Positions 55,164 to 61,960 of a stretch of DNA of 64,000 bases are shown here, in pieces (the first letter of the stretch is position 1; every line of letters begins with the position of its first letter). The stretch is from contig CATZCM010000002.1 of NCBI GenBank assembly GCA_958417225.1, positions 62,001-126,000 on the forward strand, written 5' to 3'. A program made the translations under genes and the position numbers. Below the pieces are notes generated by a model that was given only the letters and a program-made list of their open reading frames with translations, made no database searches and was not told the DNA's origin. This DNA is from an uncultured Eubacteriales bacterium. Lineage in GTDB: Bacteria > Bacillota > Clostridia > Oscillospirales > Acutalibacteraceae.

Positions 55164-55192
55164 ATTATACTACTATTTTATGCTGTTGTCAA
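55164..55192 (-). promoter_or_regulatory. Promoter of the trpB T-box leader
   Basis: Perfect consensus on the minus strand: TTGACA, 17-nt spacer, TATAAT, immediately upstream of the T-box leader. Confidence 0.88.
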
Positions 55193-55429
55193 TACTCTGG
55201 TGTATTTTTTTCACAATCTGCATATTAGTAACGCCCAAGGCAATTTGATGTACAATACATAAAAAAGAAAAATTCTACTGATTTATCTACCATCCAATAA
55301 ATATTGATAAGTGCCACAAAACGTCAGCATAAACCGAATACACCTTACCATCTAACTAAACTTTATTACGAACAGCAGCTATCGAAAATAATAGATGTTG
55401 TTCACATCGTCAGGATTATATAAAAATTA

Positions 55430-56311
55430 TTATTTAAATATTCTTCTTGTATTTTTAACTACGTTTCCACACATAATTTGCTCTAAGTTAGCACTTTTAA
55501 ATTCCGCTTCGGTAAACGCATTCATAACATCATTTTTATTTTTAATGTCGAACACTGCTTCAAACACATCATCCATCTTTGTTACATTTAAAAGCAATTT
55601 TTCATTTTCTTTTGTAAGTTGATCAGTTTTCCCCCTAATTAAGCAATGAGATAATAAAACATTTTCAACTGTATCATTAAATACCAGACTTCCATCATCC
55701 ATCAAAATAATTCTATCCGCAATTTTCTCTATATCCGATGTTATATGTGAAGAAAACAACACCCCTACACCACTATCGGCCAAATCCTTTAACATATCAA
55801 TAAGTTCACTACGTGCTATCGGATCTAACCCATTAGTCGGTTCATCCAAAATCAAAAGTTCTGCATGATGTGATAAGGCAAGTGCTATAGAAAATTTTGC
55901 TTTCATACCAGTAGAAAGCTTAGATATCTTCTGCTTTAGAGGCAATTTAAATATTTCAATTAAATTTTGGAAAATTTCCTCGTCCCACTTCGAATATCCT
56001 TTAGAATAAATTTTCTTCATTTGATTTAAACTAATTTCCTGATAAAAATAATCATCTACAAAAACAAATCCCATTCGATCTCTTATAAACCCCTCGTTTT
56101 GTGAAGATATTTTCTCACCATTAAAATAAATATCCCCTGCATCTCGAATGGTCAAACCCGCTAAAATTTTAATTGTAGTAGTTTTACCAGATCCATTGAC
56201 TCCTACAACTCCTACGATAGACCCCTTATTTACCGAAAAAGAAATATCATTTAACGTAAATGTCTCATAATTTTTCATAAGACCGCTTACACGTAAAATT
56301 TCCTCTGCCAC
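55430..56311 (-). CDS. ABC transporter ATP-binding protein
   Basis: 293 aa. Walker A GVNGSGKTTTIKILAG, signature LSTGMKAKFSIALALS, Walker B LLILDEPTNGLDP and the H-loop in LFSSHITSDIEK. It belongs to the ABC-2 type exporter ATPases, close to the EcsA/YtrB-like group often controlled by PadR or GntR regulators. Last gene of the minus-strand padR operon, 12 nt after the second permease gene. Substrate unknown; antimicrobial peptide or lipid export is common for such modules. Confidence 0.92.
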   Translation of the reverse strand: MAEEILRVSGLMKNYETFTLNDISFSVNKGSIVGVVGVNGSGKTTTIKILAGLTIRDAGDIYFNGEKISSQNEGFIRDRMGFVFVDDYFYQEISLNQMKKIYSKGYSKWDEEIFQNLIEIFKLPLKQKISKLSTGMKAKFSIALALSHHAELLILDEPTNGLDPIARSELIDMLKDLADSGVGVLFSSHITSDIEKIADRIILMDDGSLVFNDTVENVLLSHCLIRGKTDQLTKENEKLLLNVTKMDDVFEAVFDIKNKNDVMNAFTEAEFKSANLEQIMCGNVVKNTRRIFK

Positions 56312-56323
56312 AATAAATCCCTC

Positions 56324-56953
56324 CTACAAATCTTTTTTCATATAAAACATTCTCGACATTAAAATGGAAATAATCATAGATAATATCGAAATTATAACAC
56401 ATATCCCAAAAACCAGCAGTGTATTGTGCATCTGTAGAAAATAATTTATTTCCTTATGAGTTTGAAAAGCCACCAAAAAAGCTATTCCAGATCCTAATGA
56501 AAAAAAGGACATTTTGACACATAAGCTGAATGGAACAACGAGCAACAAAAAAATCCACAATAAAAACAAATCCATTATAAAGTCAGCAAAATTAAAATTG
56601 AATGTATCAAAGTAAAGCATAACAAAAAAAATTAAATTGCACATAAAGCTCAACAGCAAAGTTATCCCAAACGCAAAATACCTTTCCTTGATTATATCCT
56701 GCCGGGTATACGACGCTGAAATAAGTAAATTCACACTGTGATTTTTGTTCTCCAGCAAATAATAAATCCAAAATACAAAAATAGTAAAAACTAATGTCAA
56801 ATTAAAAATTATATCTACTGACAAAAGTTTCGCTCCAAACAACCTAATCCCTAATAAACTCAGTATACCGTACAACAACGAAACCACGATATTTTTTTTA
56901 TGTACGATAAAATCCTTTTCCAATAAATCAAGGATATTTTTCATATGCTTCAC
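56324..56953 (-). CDS. ABC-2 type permease subunit B
   Basis: 209 aa, about six membrane segments (IIFNLTLVFTIFVFWIYYLL, LLLSFMCNLIFFVMLYF, FLLWIFLLLVVPFSLCV, TLLVFGICVIISILSMIISI). The cytosolic loop SASYTRQDIIKERYFA matches a motif in the neighbouring permease, so the two form a related pair, probably a heterodimer with the ATPase below. Ribosome binding site AAGGGGTGAAG. Confidence 0.85.
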   Translation of the reverse strand: MKHMKNILDLLEKDFIVHKKNIVVSLLYGILSLLGIRLFGAKLLSVDIIFNLTLVFTIFVFWIYYLLENKNHSVNLLISASYTRQDIIKERYFAFGITLLLSFMCNLIFFVMLYFDTFNFNFADFIMDLFLLWIFLLLVVPFSLCVKMSFFSLGSGIAFLVAFQTHKEINYFLQMHNTLLVFGICVIISILSMIISILMSRMFYMKKDL

Positions 56954-56962
56954 CCCTTTACT

Positions 56963-57601
56963 TTATAAATCTCTTTTTTTATATATTTTTATCGAAATAA
57001 GAATCGACACCACAATAGCAACAATTGATAGAAATAAATAAATTATAGATGCAAAAGGCACATTTGATAAAAATTTTAAACCCCCACACATTTGTATAAG
57101 TATAACCAAGCACTGTATCAGAACTAAAATAAATATACTGTTTACATTACTAAAGAATCTAAATGTAAAAGGAAGGCCACAAGCAACTTGCAGGCAAATA
57201 CAAAATATTACACAAGAAACATCTACTAGACTCCAACACATAAAATTAGCGTTACTTATTCCAAATGAAACATATCCTAACAAAAGTGGAAAAAGGGCCA
57301 CACATAAAGTTGAAAACGCTCTAGAAATAATAATATCATTTCTAGTATATCTTGTCGTAGTTATAAGCGATATACATTTACATTTAATATCCAAAAACCA
57401 TATAAGTACTAACAACATCATGCTTGAATCATAGCTTATCACAGAAAGCATCAATAAAACAAATGTCGGTTCTGAAGAGCTCGAGCTTACACAAAGACCA
57501 AATATGTTATTTAGAACAAATAACATAATCACTACTATTTTCGGCAAATAATAAATCTCATAAAACAATAACTTTCTATATTTTTTTATATTGGAAAGCA
57601 T
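56963..57601 (-). CDS. ABC-2 type permease subunit A
   Basis: 212 aa from ATG 57601, chosen because AAGGTGG lies 6 nt upstream; the longer in-frame reading begins outside any such site. About six membrane segments. The loop TTRYTRNDIIISRAFS is the counterpart of TRQDIIKERYF in the next gene. It is separated from that gene by 9 nt and from the DUF2812 gene by 148 nt. Confidence 0.83.
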   Translation of the reverse strand: MLSNIKKYRKLLFYEIYYLPKIVVIMLFVLNNIFGLCVSSSSSEPTFVLLMLSVISYDSSMMLLVLIWFLDIKCKCISLITTTRYTRNDIIISRAFSTLCVALFPLLLGYVSFGISNANFMCWSLVDVSCVIFCICLQVACGLPFTFRFFSNVNSIFILVLIQCLVILIQMCGGLKFLSNVPFASIIYLFLSIVAIVVSILISIKIYKKRDL

Positions 57602-57749
57602 TTTAAACCACCTTACCTTTACTAATTCACATAAAGTTAATCGCACAACATAGTTTCTACATATACACATTAAATTCTACATTTATCTTAATATCCTATT
57701 TTCATGTTCAATTAGAATTTGTCAATTAATAATAAACTTTAATTCATGT

Positions 57750-58304
57750 CTACTCTCGAAGTAATCGTTCTTTATTTAACTCGTCTTTTTTGCCATTACA
57801 TACCCCTACGTTATAAGAAAAAAATGCAGCCATTATTACTGATACAAACATATCAATTGCAAAAAGTGTTTTATATAAACTAGTATTGTCTTCATTAAAA
57901 AGTGGCATGTATACAACTATATTTAACAACGTAGTAAGTATAAAAAGTATAACTAAGTTTAATGAAAATCTAGAAATTCGCTTCAAATGTTCAATTCTAG
58001 AATCTATATCGGAAAAAATATCAAATGTCCCTGTTACTGATTTTTTTCGGAAGTAATGCCAATTTCCCAAAAGGCCAATAAATTCAGCTCCCGTTTCCTC
58101 CATAAAGGTTACATAAGCTTTCTCACGTTTATGCAGTTCCAATCGAATAGTATATTCTCCAGGTTCACTCCGCACAAAACAATACACTCCAAACCGGATT
58201 TTATCAAGCACCCAACCTTTGAGTGCCATTTCGTTTAGCCACTTTTCCTCCTTTTCAAAATTCCATAAAGCAAATGTCTTAATCACTGTCATTTTTCGTT
58301 TCAT
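57750..58304 (-). CDS. DUF2812-type membrane protein
   Basis: 184 aa. The N-terminal half matches the DUF2812 pattern (FALWNFEKEEKWLNEMALKGW, GEYTIRLELHKR, GNWHYFRKK), followed by two membrane segments (LVILFILTTLLNIVVYMPLF, LFAIDMFVSVIMAAFFSYN). DUF2812 proteins often follow a PadR regulator and are thought to be membrane partners of that control unit; the mechanism is not known. The ATG at 58304 has GGGGAGG upstream and overlaps the padR end by 26 nt. Confidence 0.82.
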   Translation of the reverse strand: MKRKMTVIKTFALWNFEKEEKWLNEMALKGWVLDKIRFGVYCFVRSEPGEYTIRLELHKREKAYVTFMEETGAEFIGLLGNWHYFRKKSVTGTFDIFSDIDSRIEHLKRISRFSLNLVILFILTTLLNIVVYMPLFNEDNTSLYKTLFAIDMFVSVIMAAFFSYNVGVCNGKKDELNKERLLRE

Positions 58305-58620
58305 CCAAATCCTCCCCTAAAACCAATTTACCATTATTAACTAACTCCTCTAACCGAAAAACTTCACCTTTCAGCACACGAAGCCCTTCATTTGTTAGTT
58401 TGTAACCATTTCGGCGACTCCCATCTTCCTCCGGCAATGCTTCAATCCACCCCTTATTGTACAAATTGTTCAATGCTCCATACAGAGTGCCCGCTGCTAA
58501 CCTAACTCTTCCTTTAGATAAATTTTCCGTCTGCCTCATAATTCCATATCCATGTCGTGGTACATAAAGCGATAACAAAATATAATAAACTGCTTCAGTT
58601 AATACGATGTGGTCATTCAA
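58279..58620 (-). CDS. PadR-family transcriptional regulator
   Basis: 113 aa. Winged-helix PadR domain: ILLSLYVPRHGYGIMRQTE, LAAGTLYGALNNLYNKGWIE, RRNGYKLTNEGLRVL. Short C-terminal dimerisation helix. The start is TTG behind AGGAGGTGAT. First gene of the operon, so it probably represses its own promoter and the ABC exporter until an inducer binds. Confidence 0.9.
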   Translation of the reverse strand: MNDHIVLTEAVYYILLSLYVPRHGYGIMRQTENLSKGRVRLAAGTLYGALNNLYNKGWIEALPEEDGSRRNGYKLTNEGLRVLKGEVFRLEELVNNGKLVLGEDLDETKNDSD

Positions 58621-59301
58621 GATATCACCTCCTAAACACTAAATTCACATACATTAATCATAAAATCAAAAGTAACTCCGAACACTTTATGCCATACAAA
58701 CATAAATCACTACAAATAAATGTCAATCATTATATTGTTTTGAACAAAAGCGTATCAATTTTGTCTAGCGTTTATTTTGTAATCAATAACACTAATGGCA
58801 TAAAAAACATGGATTATTGAAAAATACGGCATACTTTGTCCAGCTTTGATACGCGAAATGCCAATTACTTTTTTTAGCAAATTTCCATGTTCTATATTTC
58901 CTCGTCATAACAAAACCTTCTATGATATTTAATTATATTGTACCATAAAAAATTCTTCTTTGCCACTATCCGTTTTTTTATGGATAAGTGTACAAGTGAA
59001 AATAGAGCAGAAATATAAGAAAAATTATAGACTTACATAATAAGATTGATAAACAAAGAAGTGAAATTAAGCAATTAAAAATGAAAAATGAATTAATGAG
59101 GGATTTTTCCAAGTTTGTTGAATGAAAGGCTGTGCGTAGTGAGATAACGAATAAAAAACCTGCATCACATGAATATATATTTCATGCGGTACAGGTTTTC
59201 GTATTACTTATGGTTAGATTAGCTTTTATGTACAGAGTTTTAAAAAATTGATAGTTATTCTTTAAATTGAATATATATTTTATTTCTTTTAATCTTTATG
59301 A
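58621..59301 (+). other. Gap of 680 nt with minor elements
   Basis: No intact gene. An inverted pair (AAGCGTATCAA at ~58748 and TTTGATACGCG at ~58846) lies about 90 nt apart. A 40-codon open tail on + ends at 59125 (IKQLKMKNELMRDFSKFVE), a coiled-coil remnant cut off by a stop, possibly from an old mobile element. The last part (59126-59280) is a diverged cassette-repeat terminator region. Confidence 0.4.
59154..59199 (-). terminator. Cassette terminator, copy D
   Basis: AAAACCTGCATCACATGAA / TTTCATGCGGTACAGGTTTT hairpin; lies downstream of the minus-strand two-domain helical gene and can end it. Confidence 0.7.
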
Positions 59302-60498
59302 TTATTTACAAGAAGGGCATACAGGACATTCGAGAACAGGACTACATATGTTCTTTAAAACTTCCTCTGCAGCTGAATTTTTATTTTTTGCTAAAGCGAA
59401 CATTTGATTGTATATAATGATCTTAGTGTAATAATTAAATTGACTATAAAGGAGTAGCATTTTTTGAGCATTTTTTTCTGTTGGATTACTTTCAATGTCG
59501 TACCAAACGTCTATGAGCTCTTTAAATAGGTTTGTTGAATCTGAATAATGAATGGTACTAATTAAGCAAGTTTTCCGCATCGCGCTTTTTAACTCATCAA
59601 ATTCATGTATATCTTTTTTACTTTTTAGAACCAACGAAAAATAGTATATTAGATCAGCTGTTGGATAATTTAAAGTTTCTTCATAAAGTTTTTTTGCTAA
59701 TTCAATGTTACTTGCCGATGGATTTGCCATTATTGACAGAATTATTTGTTGCGCCTTCTCGAGTTCTTTGCGAATAGCAGCACATATTTGAAAAGAACTT
59801 TTGGTTGAGGCTGTAGTTGCAGCAGGTTTACGATTTTTTACAATTGCTTTATGGCTTGCTTCTGGTGAAGAAGCTGTGATGGTTTTTAAAACAAGATTTG
59901 CACATGGGTTCCCTTGCTTTTGTAGAACAAGCATTTGATTATATATGATGGTTTTCTCAACAGTTTCAGCATGTGTATAAAAAGTTATCATATTATGAGC
60001 ATTTTCTTCTGATGGGCTATTTTTTACTGCAAGTACAGTATCAATGAGATTTTTTAATGGATTTTTCATTTCTGATAATTTTGAATGGCCAAAGGCTCTT
60101 CTTAGATTACATTTTAAATCATCAAGTTCATGTGGTTTTTGATTATTTTTTATATCTATCAAATATTGATATAAAAGTTCAGCAATTGTTTGATCAGTAG
60201 CTTTGTTGTAAAGCTTTTTTGCTAATGTAATGTTACTTTTTGATGGATTTATCATCATTGATAAAATTGCTTGTACTGCCTCAAAAACTTTTTCTTGTTC
60301 AGTTCTATTCAATTGTGAAAGAGAACGAGGGAAAGGTAAATGGGCTGGATGGCGCACTGCAATGGTTGCTCCTCGAGTACCCGCCTTGCTAGGAGACATT
60401 GCCATAACAGTTGAAATTGTGGTGTTACCTGCAATTGTGAGTCCGAGCATTAAGGTTGCAATGAGTTTATTTTTTACTGTGTTTTTTGATTGTTTCAT
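59302..60498 (-). CDS. Secreted helical protein, two-domain form
   Basis: 398 aa with the island signal peptide (KNTVKNKLIATLMLGLTIAG, cleavage near VMA|M). Two related helical domains follow: residues ~65-205 (LSMMINPSKSNITLAKKLYNK, YLIDIKNNQKPHELDDLK, TIIYNQMLVLQKQGN) and ~235-385 (LSIMANPSASNIELAKKLYEE, TKIIIYNQMFALAKNKNS). It ends with a Cys-rich tail CPVCPSCK. It is the best preserved full-length member; the plus-strand copies are one-domain or broken. No known family. Driven by cassette promoter copy 5. Confidence 0.75.
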   Translation of the reverse strand: MKQSKNTVKNKLIATLMLGLTIAGNTTISTVMAMSPSKAGTRGATIAVRHPAHLPFPRSLSQLNRTEQEKVFEAVQAILSMMINPSKSNITLAKKLYNKATDQTIAELLYQYLIDIKNNQKPHELDDLKCNLRRAFGHSKLSEMKNPLKNLIDTVLAVKNSPSEENAHNMITFYTHAETVEKTIIYNQMLVLQKQGNPCANLVLKTITASSPEASHKAIVKNRKPAATTASTKSSFQICAAIRKELEKAQQIILSIMANPSASNIELAKKLYEETLNYPTADLIYYFSLVLKSKKDIHEFDELKSAMRKTCLISTIHYSDSTNLFKELIDVWYDIESNPTEKNAQKMLLLYSQFNYYTKIIIYNQMFALAKNKNSAAEEVLKNICSPVLECPVCPSCK

Positions 60499-60590
60499 AA
60501 GATTAAATCCTCCTTGATAATTTTAAAAAAATAAATTTGTTTTGTATTTTTATTATGTTGTTGTATGTGTTTTGGTTGACCACTGATTAT

Positions 60591-60619
60591 ATTATATCAA
60601 AAAACAAGCAGAATGTCAA
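60591..60619 (-). promoter_or_regulatory. Effector-cassette promoter, copy 5
   Basis: On the minus strand TTGACA, 17-nt spacer (TTCTGCTTGTTTTTTGA), TATAAT; differs from copies 2 and 3 by one base in the spacer. Confidence 0.8.
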
Positions 60620-61212
60620 GGGGGTTATTCAAAAAAAATGATGTCAATTTTGAAATTATTAACAAATTTATCAAATTATCGTTGTTTTAAAATGATAATT
60701 AAATAGCATAAAAGGTGTAAATCACACAAAAAAATATTATAATTGAATAATATCAATCAAGATTTTGCTTGAAGATGCCCACAATAAATTTCGTTACAAC
60801 AATTACAATGGGGTAATGCTGAATATGTAATCTACAGATCGATTTGAGTAATGAAATTCAGTCGGTTTCATAATACGTTCTTGACTAGGTTATAATCGTT
60901 AATTTTTCAGTTAAGTTGGCATGCGTTAAGTATTGGAATAAAAGCTTATTGTAGATTTTCCAGAGGGGATTTTTATTCGGAGTTGAGACAAAAGGTTCGT
61001 GTAAAATAAAATGTGTTTTGGAGATTTTGTTTGGATATTAGAAAATAGTGAAGATAAAGGAAGGTATAATGTATTTGAGCAGTTGATTTTATTAAATGAT
61101 TTATAGAATCAAAGGTTATCTGATAATAAATGAGGCAAAATTTAGAACATAAGAGATGGTTGATTGATTAGGTTGTTTAAGTGAAAGGCTGTGCGTAGTG
61201 AGATAACGAATA

Positions 61213-61259
61213 AAAAACCTGCATCACATGAATATATAATTCATGCGGTACAGGTTTTT
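61213..61259 (+). terminator. Cassette terminator, inverted copy
   Basis: AAAACCTGCATCACATGAA / TTCATGCGGTACAGGTTTTT; same hairpin as the other cassette terminators. Confidence 0.7.
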
Positions 61260-61417
61260 GGTATAGCTTGTTATTAAGTTATTGTGTGTGTAATTTTACA
61301 ACAGTGTGAGTATTAGAAATTGCTTATTATTTCTTATCGTTTTTTTTGTATAGGCTAAATAGTGAAAATGGTTTGAGATTTATCAAAGTATGGAAAAATG
61401 CGTTTAATTCTAAGAAA

Positions 61418-61441
61418 ACAACAGAATACATATTCTGTTGT
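61418..61441 (+). promoter_or_regulatory. ACAACAGAAT palindrome, upstream copy
   Basis: Perfect 10-bp inverted repeat ACAACAGAAT-ACAT-ATTCTGTTGT, about 200 nt ahead of the ADP-ribosyltransferase-like gene promoter. It may be an operator or, on the minus strand (followed by TTTTC), a terminator. Confidence 0.45.
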
Positions 61442-61640
61442 AAAAAAGATGTCAAAGCTCATAAAATAATCAAAGAAAATATCCGAAAAAAATACTAACG
61501 CAAAAGAATTAAATCCAAAAATAAACACCTTTCCACGTGCACAATCGCACTTTTTTTAGATAAAGTGTTGTAAAACATTCTGATTTTTTTCACAAAATAA
61601 CGAATTTTCGACTAAAACATATTTATTTGTCCCAACTTTG

Positions 61641-61669
61641 TTGACATTTGCAATCTTTTATAATACAAT
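61641..61669 (+). promoter_or_regulatory. Promoter of the ADP-ribosyltransferase-like gene
   Basis: TTGACA at 61641, 17-nt spacer, TACAAT at 61664-61669. The leader to the ATG at 61961 would be ~285 nt. Confidence 0.65.
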
Positions 61670-61730
61670 ACATATAGGTAAAGAAATAAAACTTTAATCT
61701 ATGCAATTAAGTGATTTGGATTACCGTTTT

Positions 61731-61758
61731 TTACAACAGAATATGTATTTCGTTGTAA
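61731..61758 (+). promoter_or_regulatory. ACAACAGAAT palindrome, leader copy
   Basis: TTACAACAGAAT...ATTTCGTTGTAA imperfect palindrome in the leader of the next gene; it is an inverted near-copy of the palindrome at 61418-61441. Confidence 0.45.
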
Positions 61759-61960
61759 ATTAAAACTTTTTTTAAAATTTAGAAACTTGCTGTAATAATG
61801 GTCGACGTGACAGTTGCCAAATTTGGTAATTAAACAGTAAGTATCGCCTATAAGGCGAAAACAAAAGTATACATTGGACAAAAACGCGTTAATAATTACT
61901 TTAGTTGTATTAATAATGGTTTCGAATTTGTAGTTTAATGAAATAGGTGGTGATTATATT

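Larger units (their letters stand above)
60499..61270 (-). repeat. Effector-cassette repeat, inverted copy
   Basis: Reverse complement of the module at 26200-27023, with scattered substitutions, containing leader, promoter, spacer and terminator hairpin in mirrored order. With the direct copies it forms 30-kb-scale inverted repeats around the island. Confidence 0.82.

Noticed and set aside
58748..58856. GCGTATCAA / TTGATACGC inverted pair as ends of a mobile element
   Set aside because: The enclosed ~90 nt has no coding content or target duplication, and the similarity does not extend beyond about 10 bp.
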